DNA from: Paractinoplanes lichenicola
Lineage (GTDB): Bacteria; Actinomycetota; Actinomycetes; Mycobacteriales; Micromonosporaceae
Assembly: GCF_016785085.1 (NCBI RefSeq)
Contig: NZ_JAENHO010000004.1
Location: 124,001 to 188,000 of the forward strand
Length of the DNA stretch: 64,000 bases
Reading direction: 5' to 3'
The translations under genes were made by a program, and so were the position numbers. Each line of letters starts with the position of its first letter. Positions within the stretch are counted from its first letter, which is position 1. This document shows, piece by piece, positions 26,447 to 34,360 of the stretch. The notes under the pieces are model-generated. The model was not told the origin of the DNA. It worked only from the letters and a program-made list of their open reading frames with translations, and did no database searches.

Positions 26447-27517
26447 TCAGGTCGCCCGGTCCACCGCCGCCGTGGCCTGGTCCTGGAGGGCCGCTCGGAC
26501 GAACGGGGGGAGCGGCGCCGCTTCCAGGGCGGTCAGGGCGGCCTCGGCCCGTACGCGGATCATCTGTTCGATCTGGGTCAGCGCGCCCGTCTCGACGATG
26601 ATGCCGCGCAGCTCCTCGGCCCCGGAGGCGTCCAGGTCGGGGTTGCCGAAGAGCACGGCCAGGCGGGCCGCCTGGTCGCGGGTGGCGGCGTCGCGGGCCA
26701 GGGCCATCATCACCGTCGGCTTGCCCTCGCGCAGGTCGTCCAGGGTCGACTTGCCGGTCACCGTCGGGTCGCCGAAGACGCCCAGCACGTCGTCGCGCAG
26801 CTGGAACGCGTCGCCCAGCGGGTCGCCGAAGTCGATGAACGCGGAATACAGCGAGCGGGGCGCGCCGGCCAGCCACGCGCCGATCTGCAGGGGGCGGGTG
26901 ACCGTGTAGCGGGCGGCCTTCATCCGGATCACGGTCAGCGCGCTGGCCACCGAGCCGTCGCCCACCCCCGAGACCAGGTCCAGATATTGGCCGGCGATCA
27001 CCTCGGTGCGCATCAGCGCGAACGCCGCGTACCCCTGGTGGATCTGTTTGGGCGGCAGCCCGCACTCGTGGAACATCTGCTCGGCCCACGCGGCGCACAG
27101 GTCGCCGCAGAGCAGCGCGGTGTTGCGGCCGAAGGCCAGCGAGTCGCCGCGCCACGAGTGCCGGTCGTGCAGGGTCGCGAAGAAGCGGTGCATCGACGGC
27201 TGGCCGCGGCGCCGGTCGCTGCCGTCGATGATGTCGTCGTGGATCAGCGCGAACGCGTGGAACAGCTCCAAGGCGGCGGCCGCGTTGACCACTTCGTCGC
27301 AGTCGTCGCCCCCGCCGCCGCGCCAGCCCCAATAGCAGAATGTCGGCCGGATCCGTTTGCCCCCGGCCAGAATGAACCGCCGCAACGAGTCGAGCGCGCC
27401 GCGCGGGGCGCCGTCCGGCCACGACGGGTCCTGCCGGTCGATGAAGGCCGCGAGCGCCGTGTCGAAGCGTTGCCGCAATTCGGCGGTGGCCGGCGCCCGC
27501 GTCACCTCGAGCGTCAT
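26447..27517 (-). CDS. Polyprenyl (geranylgeranyl-type) diphosphate synthase
   Basis: This 356-aa trans-isoprenyl diphosphate synthase condenses IPP with allylic diphosphates. The IPP-binding motif LAGGKRIRPTFCYWG lies near residue 55. The first Asp-rich motif HDDIIDGSD and the second motif LRDDVLGVFGD, in the form common in actinobacteria, are both present. Chain length cannot be fixed by eye; C20 is the usual product for this type. Its ATG overlaps the stop of the EboF-like gene by 4 bases, making it the last gene of the ebo-type operon. There it would supply the prenyl donor for the UbiA-family enzyme six genes upstream. Confidence 0.92.
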   Translation of the reverse strand: MTLEVTRAPATAELRQRFDTALAAFIDRQDPSWPDGAPRGALDSLRRFILAGGKRIRPTFCYWGWRGGGGDDCDEVVNAAAALELFHAFALIHDDIIDGSDRRRGQPSMHRFFATLHDRHSWRGDSLAFGRNTALLCGDLCAAWAEQMFHECGLPPKQIHQGYAAFALMRTEVIAGQYLDLVSGVGDGSVASALTVIRMKAARYTVTRPLQIGAWLAGAPRSLYSAFIDFGDPLGDAFQLRDDVLGVFGDPTVTGKSTLDDLREGKPTVMMALARDAATRDQAARLAVLFGNPDLDASGAEELRGIIVETGALTQIEQMIRVRAEAALTALEAAPLPPFVRAALQDQATAAVDRAT

Positions 27518-28863
27518 GACAGCCCCGCCAATCCGAGCAGCAGCCCTTTCACCTCGGTCGCGGACACCTTTTCCCGTACGGCGGAAGGGTCCGAACACAA
27601 AAGCACCGGGGCGTCCTTGGCCGACGTGGGCAATCGGCCGTGCGACCCGCGGACGGCCCGCGCCCCCGCGTCGAGCCCGATCGGGTTCATCACGTAGCGC
27701 AGCCCCATTTTCTTGCGGGCCACCGCGGCGATCGCCCGGCGCTGGGCCGCCCCCGGATTGGCCGGGTCGAAAAGCAGCTCGGCCGGGTCGTATCCGGGTT
27801 TGCGGTGAATCTCGACGCTGCGCGCGAAGTCGGGCGCCCGCGCGTCGTCGAGCCAGTAGTAATAGGTGAACCAGGCATCCGGCTCGGCCACCAGCACGAG
27901 CTCACCCGAGCGCGCGTGGTCGAGACCGGCTTCGACCTTGTCCACCACCGTGTCGACGCCGGGCAGGGCCTCGCACAATTTGGTCACGGCCGGGATGTCG
28001 GCGGGATCGCGCACATAGACGTGCGCCACCTGGTGGTCGGCCACGGCGAAGGCCCGCGACACCCACGGATCCAGATACTCCATACCGTCCTGGGTGTAGA
28101 CCTCCAGCAGCCCCTCGGAACGCAGCATCCGGTTGATGTCGACGGGCTTGCTGACGTCGGTGATGCCGTATTCGGAGAGCGCCACCACGGTCGTGTCCGG
28201 CAGCGTGAGCAGTGGCGCCAGCACGTCGTCGAGCGCCGCCGCGGCGTCGGCCGCCTGGGGCGAGGACGGGCCGAAACGCTGCAGGTCGTAATCCAGGTGC
28301 GGAATGTAGACCAGGGTCAGGTCGGGATCGCGGGTCTTCCGCAGGTGCAGGGCCGCGTTGACGATCCACTGCGACGACGGCATTCCCGCGCCCGGTCCCC
28401 AATAGCTGAAGAGCGGGAACGGCGGCAGTTCGTCGTGCAGTTCGGGCGGATACGTGTAGCAGTCCGGTTCCTTGCGGCCGTCGGCGCGATAGATGGGCCG
28501 CGGGGTGATCGTCCAGTCGACCCGGGCGCCCATCGCGTACCACCAGCAGACGTTGGCCACCGTGAAATCCGGGCGTTGTCTGCGGGCCGCGTCCCAGATC
28601 TTCTCGCCCTCGACGAGCGCGTTGTGCTGCCGCCAGAGGAACACTTCGCCGAGCTCGCGGAAATACCAGCCGTTGCCGACGATGCCGTGACCCGAGGGCA
28701 GTTCGCCGGTAAGGAATGTGGACTGCACGGAACAGGTCACGGCCGGCAGCACGGTGCCCAATGGCGCCTGGAATCCGCGTTCGGCCACTGCCCGCAGCTT
28801 CGGCATGTGAGCCAGCAACCCCGGTGTCAGCCCGACCACGTCAAGGACGATCAGTTTGCTCAT
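27514..28863 (-). CDS. eboF: EboF-like alkaline-phosphatase/NPP family protein
   Basis: This 449-aa protein is of the nucleotide pyrophosphatase/phosphodiesterase fold and corresponds to EboF of ebo clusters. The N-terminus KLIVLDVVGLTPGLLAHMP holds the first metal Asp, and the nucleophile region is VLPAVTCSVQSTFLTGELP. At the usual SDHGM metal motif the sequence reads SEYGI, so two ligands are changed; a C-terminal His remains in GSHGRLP. I cannot tell whether it still hydrolyses phosphodiesters. It overlaps both neighbours by 4 bases. The family role is not established, although ebo genes are linked to movement of a metabolite precursor into the periplasm in cyanobacteria. Confidence 0.85.
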   Translation of the reverse strand: MSKLIVLDVVGLTPGLLAHMPKLRAVAERGFQAPLGTVLPAVTCSVQSTFLTGELPSGHGIVGNGWYFRELGEVFLWRQHNALVEGEKIWDAARRQRPDFTVANVCWWYAMGARVDWTITPRPIYRADGRKEPDCYTYPPELHDELPPFPLFSYWGPGAGMPSSQWIVNAALHLRKTRDPDLTLVYIPHLDYDLQRFGPSSPQAADAAAALDDVLAPLLTLPDTTVVALSEYGITDVSKPVDINRMLRSEGLLEVYTQDGMEYLDPWVSRAFAVADHQVAHVYVRDPADIPAVTKLCEALPGVDTVVDKVEAGLDHARSGELVLVAEPDAWFTYYYWLDDARAPDFARSVEIHRKPGYDPAELLFDPANPGAAQRRAIAAVARKKMGLRYVMNPIGLDAGARAVRGSHGRLPTSAKDAPVLLCSDPSAVREKVSATEVKGLLLGLAGLS

Positions 28864-29963
28864 CGAGCGGCCCCTTCCATCGACAGCAGATTCCTCGCGA
28901 AGGCCAATTCCGCCGCGATGCCGTCGGCCAGTCCGGCCGCGTCGCGGGGTCGCTGTTCGAGTGGCAGAACACCCCAGGTGTACGTCTCCACGTCGTAATG
29001 CGCGCAGTCGGACGACGCGAGCAATTCCCGGATCGCGGTGCGCAGCACGGGAACTGTCGACGTCAACGGCGCCACCGGTTCCGCGTGCAGCGGCACGTGA
29101 TAGTGAATCCGCCACGGCCCCGGCAATTTCCGGTCGAGGGCCGCATCCAGATCGTCCGTCGCCTCCCCGCCCCGCGAGCGCGTCTGATGCAGAAACCGCG
29201 GTTCCACGTACGCCTGCAGGACGTCGGCCGTCTCGAGCGGCGCGTCCGCCTGCAGCGCCGCCGACACCTGCACCTTCACGACCGGCACCCCGGCGACGCG
29301 CAGCCGCTCCAGGGCCTCGGCCGGCTCCTCCCAGGCGACCGCGAGATGGGCCAGGTCGAGGCAGACGCCGAGCCGCTGCGTGTCGACCCCGGCCAGCAGC
29401 GCGGCCGCCTGCGTCGTGTTCTCGATCAGGCACCCCGGCTCGGGCTCGAAACCGACCTTTACCGTACGGCCGGTCTCCGCCTCGATCCGGGCCAGTCCCC
29501 GGGCCAGCTCGTCCAGGTGCGCGAACGCGGCCGCCGCGCGCGAGCCGTCCCACGGCGTACGCCAGGCGATCGGCAGCGACGACACCGAGCCGTACGGGGT
29601 CTGGTCCGGCATCAGGTCGACGAGGACGCGCGCGAGCTGCAGGGTGTAGTCGAGCCGCTCGCGGGAGGTCCAGTCGGGGTAGTAGACGCCGAGCTTCACC
29701 ACGGGGGCCTGGAACGCCTCGTACGGGAAGCCGTTGAGGGTGACCACCTCGAGCCCGCGCGCGTCGAGCTCGGTGCGCAGCCGCCGCCGCTCCGAAGGGC
29801 TGGCCGCGAGCCCGGCCGCCGCGGGGGCCGCCAGCCACAGTCCCAGGCCCAGCGTGTCGGCGTCGAGGCGCTGCCGGATCGGGAGGGCGTACGTGTCGAG
29901 CTGCTCGATGATGCCGGCCAGATCCTCGGCCGGGTGCACGTTGGTGCAGTAGCTGAGGTGCAT
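28860..29963 (-). CDS. eboE: EboE-like TIM-barrel protein
   Basis: This 367-aa sugar-phosphate-isomerase-like TIM barrel corresponds to EboE, often named metabolite traffic protein. It starts MHLSYCTNVHPAEDL, a family hallmark. Strand ends carry VKVGFEPEPGCLIENT and LGVCLDLAHLAVAWEEP, which hold the Glu, Asp and His expected of a divalent metal site. A later strand reads WRIHYHVPLHAEP and the C-terminus has DVETYTWGVLP. The start codon shares one base with the previous stop (TGATG). The reaction is unknown. A cytosolic role on a phosphorylated or cyclic intermediate is the simplest reading. Confidence 0.9.
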   Translation of the reverse strand: MHLSYCTNVHPAEDLAGIIEQLDTYALPIRQRLDADTLGLGLWLAAPAAAGLAASPSERRRLRTELDARGLEVVTLNGFPYEAFQAPVVKLGVYYPDWTSRERLDYTLQLARVLVDLMPDQTPYGSVSSLPIAWRTPWDGSRAAAAFAHLDELARGLARIEAETGRTVKVGFEPEPGCLIENTTQAAALLAGVDTQRLGVCLDLAHLAVAWEEPAEALERLRVAGVPVVKVQVSAALQADAPLETADVLQAYVEPRFLHQTRSRGGEATDDLDAALDRKLPGPWRIHYHVPLHAEPVAPLTSTVPVLRTAIRELLASSDCAHYDVETYTWGVLPLEQRPRDAAGLADGIAAELAFARNLLSMEGAAR

Positions 29964-30814
29964 CAGCTGCCTCCGCGCAGGATCGAGTTGCCGGCGAAGG
30001 TGGCTTCTACCTCGGATTTGTCCGAAATATCCAAGCGGCCCGACTGCGAATAGAACGCGACCGGGTTCTGCCACAGCACCCGGTCGACGTCGTCCTCGGA
30101 GAAGCCCGCCTTGAGCATCGCCTCGCCAGTGCGCAGGGTAAGCAGCGGGTCCGATTTGCCCCAGTCGGCGGCCGAGTTGATGAGCACCCGCTCGGGCCCG
30201 TACTCCTGCAGGATCGTCACCATCCGGTCCGGCGACATCTTCGTGTCCGGATAGATCGAGAACCCGGCCCACACTCCCGCGTCCTTGGCCGCCGCCACGG
30301 TCACCTCGTTGAGGTGGTCGAGCACCACCCGGCCCGGGTCGATGCCCGACTCCTTGATCACGTCGATGCTGCGCTGGGTGCCGCGGGCCTTGTCGCGGTG
30401 CGGCGTGTGCACGAGCGCGGGCAGCTCGTGGTCGAGGGCCAGGGCCAGCTGCGCCGCGAACGCCTCGTCCTCGGCCGGCGTCATCGAGTCGTAGCCGATC
30501 TCGCCCACCGCCACCACGCCGTCCTTGGCCAGATAGCGCGGCAGCAGGTCGAGCACCGGCCGGCAGCGCGGATCGTTGGCCTCCTTGGGGTTGAGCGCGA
30601 TCGTGGCGTGATGCCGGATGCCGAACTGGCTCGCCCGGAACGGCTCCCACCCGATGATCGAGTCGAAGTAGTCGGTGAACGAGCCCGGGCTGGTGCGCGG
30701 CTGGCCGAGCCAGAACGCGGGCTCGACCACGGCCAGCACGCCCGCCTCGGCCATGCGCGCGTAGTCGTCGGTGGTGCGCGACGTCATGTGGATGTGCGGG
30801 TCGAAGATGCGCAT
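29963..30814 (-). CDS. eboB: EboB-like TatD-family metal hydrolase
   Basis: This 283-aa amidohydrolase-superfamily TIM barrel of the TatD type is equivalent to EboB. Metal ligands are visible: HIH after MRIFDP, Glu in AVGEIGYDS, His in LVHTPHRDK, His in VLDHLNEV and Asp in NSAADWGKSD. TatD proteins are metal-dependent nucleases or phosphohydrolases. In ebo clusters the substrate is presumably a small metabolite. It is linked by TGATG to both its neighbours, so translation of the whole cluster is coupled. Confidence 0.9.
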   Translation of the reverse strand: MRIFDPHIHMTSRTTDDYARMAEAGVLAVVEPAFWLGQPRTSPGSFTDYFDSIIGWEPFRASQFGIRHHATIALNPKEANDPRCRPVLDLLPRYLAKDGVVAVGEIGYDSMTPAEDEAFAAQLALALDHELPALVHTPHRDKARGTQRSIDVIKESGIDPGRVVLDHLNEVTVAAAKDAGVWAGFSIYPDTKMSPDRMVTILQEYGPERVLINSAADWGKSDPLLTLRTGEAMLKAGFSEDDVDRVLWQNPVAFYSQSGRLDISDKSEVEATFAGNSILRGGS

Positions 30815-31386
30815 CAGGCCTCCTTGAGCTGGTCGAGCAGAGCGAGCGCGTCGGGCGGCATGTCCCGCCCGGCGGCCGCACGTTCCTGGGCGAAAGCGCG
30901 CAGCATCGCACCGAGCTCGGCGTCGGCGCGGTCGTGCAGCCGGTGCACTTCCTTGAGCGGTACGCCCATGAACACGCACTTGAGCACGGCCTGGCGCCAC
31001 GCCTCCTGGCCCAGCCGATCCGCGTACGGGCCGAGGGCCGCGCTCACGAGCCGCGTGTCGTTGGTGCGCAACGCGTCCTCGAGCAGTGGGACGCCACTGT
31101 CGCCGATCGGCAGCAGCGGCAACGCTTTCAGCACGGCTAGCTTCTCCGCCGTGTCCCCGTAGCGATACGCCTGCAGCACCTGATCGGCCGGGGAGACGGA
31201 CAACAAAAGTGCCCGCGCCGCCTCGTCGGTGGTCCAGCCGCCGGTCAGCGGTTCCCGCCCGTAACGCCGCCCGGCCGCCGGAAACAACCCGGCCACGGTT
31301 TCCGGCTTGTCGGCCACCCGGCGCAAATCGTCGGTCAGCCGTTCATTGCCCGCCAATTCGCTTTTCAACTGATCCAATGTGGTCAT
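30814..31386 (-). CDS. eboA: EboA-like protein
   Basis: This 190-aa helical protein is of the EboA type. The N-terminal half is charged. The family-like core includes LLSVSPADQVLQAYRYGDTA, a Leu-rich KLAVLKALPLLPIGDSGVPL, and the later KCVFMGVPLKEVHRL. There is no signal peptide, membrane segment or recognisable catalytic motif, and its biochemical role is unknown in all ebo clusters studied. Its ATG overlaps the preceding stop by 4 bases. Identification rests on these motifs and on its position next to EboB and EboE. Confidence 0.85.
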   Translation of the reverse strand: MTTLDQLKSELAGNERLTDDLRRVADKPETVAGLFPAAGRRYGREPLTGGWTTDEAARALLLSVSPADQVLQAYRYGDTAEKLAVLKALPLLPIGDSGVPLLEDALRTNDTRLVSAALGPYADRLGQEAWRQAVLKCVFMGVPLKEVHRLHDRADAELGAMLRAFAQERAAAGRDMPPDALALLDQLKEA

Positions 31387-32207
31387 GCGCGGTCTCCTGC
31401 CTCTTTGAGGGCGTTGCGCAGGAAGTCCAGTGATTGCGCGGCGATAGTCGGCGCCGCATGCGAATGCCGCGGCAACTCCACCGCGACCAGCCCCCCGTAC
31501 GAGGCCTCGAGCGCCGCCAGCACCGGCGGGAACTCGATCTCACCGGTCCCGAACTCGAGATGCTCGTGCGTGCCGCGTCGCATGTCGTCGATCTGCACGT
31601 TGACGAGATGCTCGGCCACCGCGGTCACACACTCGGCCACCGGCAACGGCTCCAGGCACCGGCAGTGTCCGATGTCGAGCGTTATCCCGAAGTTCGCGGG
31701 CCGCCCCAAGTCTTCGTACAGCCGCCGCCAGTCCGCGATGTCGTTCACGAGCATCCCCGGCTCCGGCTCGAATCCCAGCGTCACCCCGCGCTCGGCCGCG
31801 AACTCAACGATCCGCCCCGTCCCGTCGACAAGCCGATCCCACCGCTCGGCGCTCCCGATGCCCGCCCAGAACGAGACCGCTTGCGCCCCCAGATCGGCCC
31901 CCACCCGTACGGCCTGGCGCAGGTATTCAAGGCGCAGCGCCGGGTCGTCGTCCATCAACGTGGGCGAGTGCTTACGCCAGGGATCGAGTAGATAACGCGC
32001 CCCGGTCTCGATGACCACACCCAGCCCCAGCCGCTGCAACTCCGCGCCTACGACTTTGGTCCGCCCGGCCAGATCCGCCTCGAACGGATCGAGATGATTG
32101 GTGTCGAGCGTCAGCGCCACCCCGTCGTACCCGAGCTCGGCAATGACCCGCAGCGCCTCCGGCAAGCGATGGTTGCCAAATCCGTTGGTCCCGTAGCCGA
32201 ACTTCAT
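31383..32207 (-). CDS. Sugar phosphate isomerase/epimerase-like TIM barrel
   Basis: This 274-aa xylose-isomerase-like TIM barrel starts MKFGYGTNGFGNHRLPEALR. Likely metal ligands sit in VTLGFEPEPGMLVND, ITLDIGHCRC, VNVQIDDMRRGTHEHLEFG and VAVELPRHSH. It resembles EboE in the EPEPG motif but is a separate, shorter protein, and it is an addition to the core ebo set. An AAGGAG ribosome site lies 8 bases before the ATG at 32207. It may isomerise or epimerise the cyclitol or sugar phosphate handled by the cluster. The substrate is unknown. Confidence 0.88.
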   Translation of the reverse strand: MKFGYGTNGFGNHRLPEALRVIAELGYDGVALTLDTNHLDPFEADLAGRTKVVGAELQRLGLGVVIETGARYLLDPWRKHSPTLMDDDPALRLEYLRQAVRVGADLGAQAVSFWAGIGSAERWDRLVDGTGRIVEFAAERGVTLGFEPEPGMLVNDIADWRRLYEDLGRPANFGITLDIGHCRCLEPLPVAECVTAVAEHLVNVQIDDMRRGTHEHLEFGTGEIEFPPVLAALEASYGGLVAVELPRHSHAAPTIAAQSLDFLRNALKEAGDRA

Positions 32208-32247
32208 GCGGGGAACTCCTTCCGGCCCGGCTCGTCCTTCTCCACGC

Positions 32248-33210
32248 TCATGTCGGCGAGACCTTTCGCGCCAGGCGCCGGGCCAGCGGCGCGACAAGAG
32301 CAAGCCCAATCCCGTACGCGGGGGAGCCGGCCTTAGCGGTCAAGGCGCCCTGCAACGTCGGCAGATCGGTGATCCCGGCCCCGACCGCCGCCCGAATCCG
32401 GCCCGCCGTGGGCTCGGCCGCCGCCTTGACCTGCGCACTCCCGTATCCGACCGCATACCAAGCCGCCAGCAACCCGGCCGGCCCCGGCTTCTTTCCAGCA
32501 GTCGTGGCCGCCAACGCCACCGTCCCCGCGAGCGTCGTGAGGGGGAGCGCGGGAGTCGCCCCCTCAACCTCTCGACGGGAGAGTTCGGTGACCGTGTAGG
32601 TGTGCGCGGCCACGGTCAGCGCGGCCGGCACGGCGTCCCGCATCCGGCCGCCGCTTGCGCCCAGCAGCACGTCGAGCCCCCGGCAGGCCGCCATGAAGGC
32701 CGGCCCGGCCGGAGTGTTCTTGGCCCACAGGTCATAGGCCCAGACCGCCCCGGCCAGCGGCACCGCGACCGCCGCCGCCCGCCGGCCCCCGGTCAGCGCG
32801 GCCAGCCCGACCCCGGCCGCGGTCAGCCCCGCCGCCACGAGCGCGGCGTGTTTCGGTTGCACCCGCCCCGACGGGATCGGCCGCTGCGGTCGCTCCCGCG
32901 CATCCACATCACGGTCGGCCCAGTCGTTGGCCGCCATCCCACCCCAGTAGAGGCAGACCGAGGCCGCGGCAAGGGCAGGCGTGGCGGGCCGCACTCCACC
33001 GGCCGCAGCCGCCCCGGCGATGAGATCCCCGGGCACGGAGAGGGCAGCCGGCGCCCGGACGAGCTCCGCCAGATCCCGCCAGGCCGGCCATCCACCCCGC
33101 GATGATCGACTGCGCAACGCGGGTGTCCGTTGGTTGTTCGTTTGCGCGTTGGCCGCCGCGATCGGTGGGCTGCCGTTGAGCGAGGTCGAGCGACCGTTGA
33201 CGTCAGTCAT
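32248..33210 (-). CDS. eboC: EboC-like UbiA-family prenyltransferase
   Basis: This 320-aa membrane prenyltransferase has a basic N-terminus of about 45 residues followed by seven to nine hydrophobic helices. The first Asp-rich, Mg-diphosphate-binding motif is clear: ANDWADRDVDARERPQRPIP. The second Asp-rich motif is weaker (YDLWAKNT). UbiA enzymes attach a polyprenyl chain to a small acceptor at the membrane. In this cluster the donor would come from the terminal polyprenyl synthase and the acceptor from the inositol-phosphate-synthase-like enzyme; both links are inference. It overlaps the upstream gene by 8 bases (ATGACTGA). Confidence 0.9.
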   Translation of the reverse strand: MTDVNGRSTSLNGSPPIAAANAQTNNQRTPALRSRSSRGGWPAWRDLAELVRAPAALSVPGDLIAGAAAAGGVRPATPALAAASVCLYWGGMAANDWADRDVDARERPQRPIPSGRVQPKHAALVAAGLTAAGVGLAALTGGRRAAAVAVPLAGAVWAYDLWAKNTPAGPAFMAACRGLDVLLGASGGRMRDAVPAALTVAAHTYTVTELSRREVEGATPALPLTTLAGTVALAATTAGKKPGPAGLLAAWYAVGYGSAQVKAAAEPTAGRIRAAVGAGITDLPTLQGALTAKAGSPAYGIGLALVAPLARRLARKVSPT

Positions 33211-34339
33211 TGGCGAGGCCTCGCACGAAGGCGGCCAGCCGCCCCCACTGGTCGGCCAGGCCGTGGGGGACCTCGCCGATCGGGTCCTTGAAGAAGAACG
33301 CCAGGTCGGTCAAAGGGCCGGTGCGGCCGGCGGCGTGGGCGGCCGCGGTGAGCCGGGCCAGGTCGAGGATCAGCGGGGCGGCCAGGGCCGAGTCGCAGCC
33401 GTGCCACGAGAATTCCATGCGCATCTGGGTGCCGAGGAAGCCGCTGAACGTGATCAGGTCCCAGGCCGTCTTGAAGTCGCCGATGTCGTCGACGTATTCG
33501 ATGTGGCTGCTGCCCTGCGGCTGGTAGCCCAGCGTCTCCTTGAGCACCCGCTGCTTGCTGCCCGACTTGGCGGCCCGGGCGGCGGGATCGGCCAGGTTGG
33601 CCCCGTCGCCGCCGCCCAGCAGGTTGGTGCCGGCCCACGTGCGTACGCGCAGGTGGCGCATGGCGAACATGGGGGCCAGCACCGACTTCACCAGCGTCTC
33701 GCCGGTCTTGCCGTCGTGTCCCGCGTACGGCAGTCCGGCCTCGGCCGCCAGGGAGACCAGGGCGGGCAGCCGGGCCCCGGTCGACGGCGTGAAGTCGACG
33801 TAGGGGCAGCCCGCGCTGAAGGCGGCGTACGCGTACAGGGAACTCGGTGGCAGGATCGAGGACGTGGCCATGGCGGCGCGGAGAGCCTCGAGCGTGTCGA
33901 AAGCGGGATGCGGAACGATGATCGGCTCGGTCGACGAGACGTTGACGACCACGACCCGTTCCAGGCCGCGGCGGCGCCGGAAGTCGTCGATGTCCTGCGC
34001 GATCAGCCGCGCGGTCTCCAGCTGGTTGGGAGCCGACGGCACGGGCCGCAGCTCGCGTTGCAACTCGTCCAGCTTGTCGGCCACGGCCGCCGCCGGGCGT
34101 GCGGGGAGCACACCGGCGGCGACCAGGTTCTCGACCTTCTTCTCCAGGGTGATGTCGCTGATGTCGTGGCCGCCGAAGACCAGCTCGCTCAGCCCGGGCA
34201 GGGCCGGCGAAGCCAGCTCCGGCAGCTCGGTGACGCACCCCAGGGGCTCGGCGAGCCCGGCGCGTAGTGCGGTGGCCCCGACCATGCTGGTCACCGCCAC
34301 AGATCCTCGTGCTCCGATCAACCACACGCCGGTCGTCAT
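33203..34339 (-). CDS. Inositol-3-phosphate synthase-like enzyme of the ebo cluster
   Basis: This 378-aa NAD-dependent sugar-phosphate cyclase is of the myo-inositol-1-phosphate synthase family, converting glucose 6-phosphate to a cyclitol phosphate in canonical members. The NAD-binding start is VWLIGARGSVAVTSM. The family core follows with VVVVNVSSTEP, AGHDGKTGETLVKSVLAPMF, GSSHIEYVDD, FSGFLGTQMRMEFSWHGCDS and a C-terminal DSALAAPLILDL. Described ebo clusters often carry a dehydroquinate-synthase-like cyclase (EboD) instead, so this enzyme may fill the same slot. It starts 21 bp after the stop of the ThuA-discoidin gene and leads the overlapping cluster. Confidence 0.88.
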   Translation of the reverse strand: MTTGVWLIGARGSVAVTSMVGATALRAGLAEPLGCVTELPELASPALPGLSELVFGGHDISDITLEKKVENLVAAGVLPARPAAAVADKLDELQRELRPVPSAPNQLETARLIAQDIDDFRRRRGLERVVVVNVSSTEPIIVPHPAFDTLEALRAAMATSSILPPSSLYAYAAFSAGCPYVDFTPSTGARLPALVSLAAEAGLPYAGHDGKTGETLVKSVLAPMFAMRHLRVRTWAGTNLLGGGDGANLADPAARAAKSGSKQRVLKETLGYQPQGSSHIEYVDDIGDFKTAWDLITFSGFLGTQMRMEFSWHGCDSALAAPLILDLARLTAAAHAAGRTGPLTDLAFFFKDPIGEVPHGLADQWGRLAAFVRGLAND

Positions 34340-34360
34340 CCTGACCCCTTTCCGAACTGC

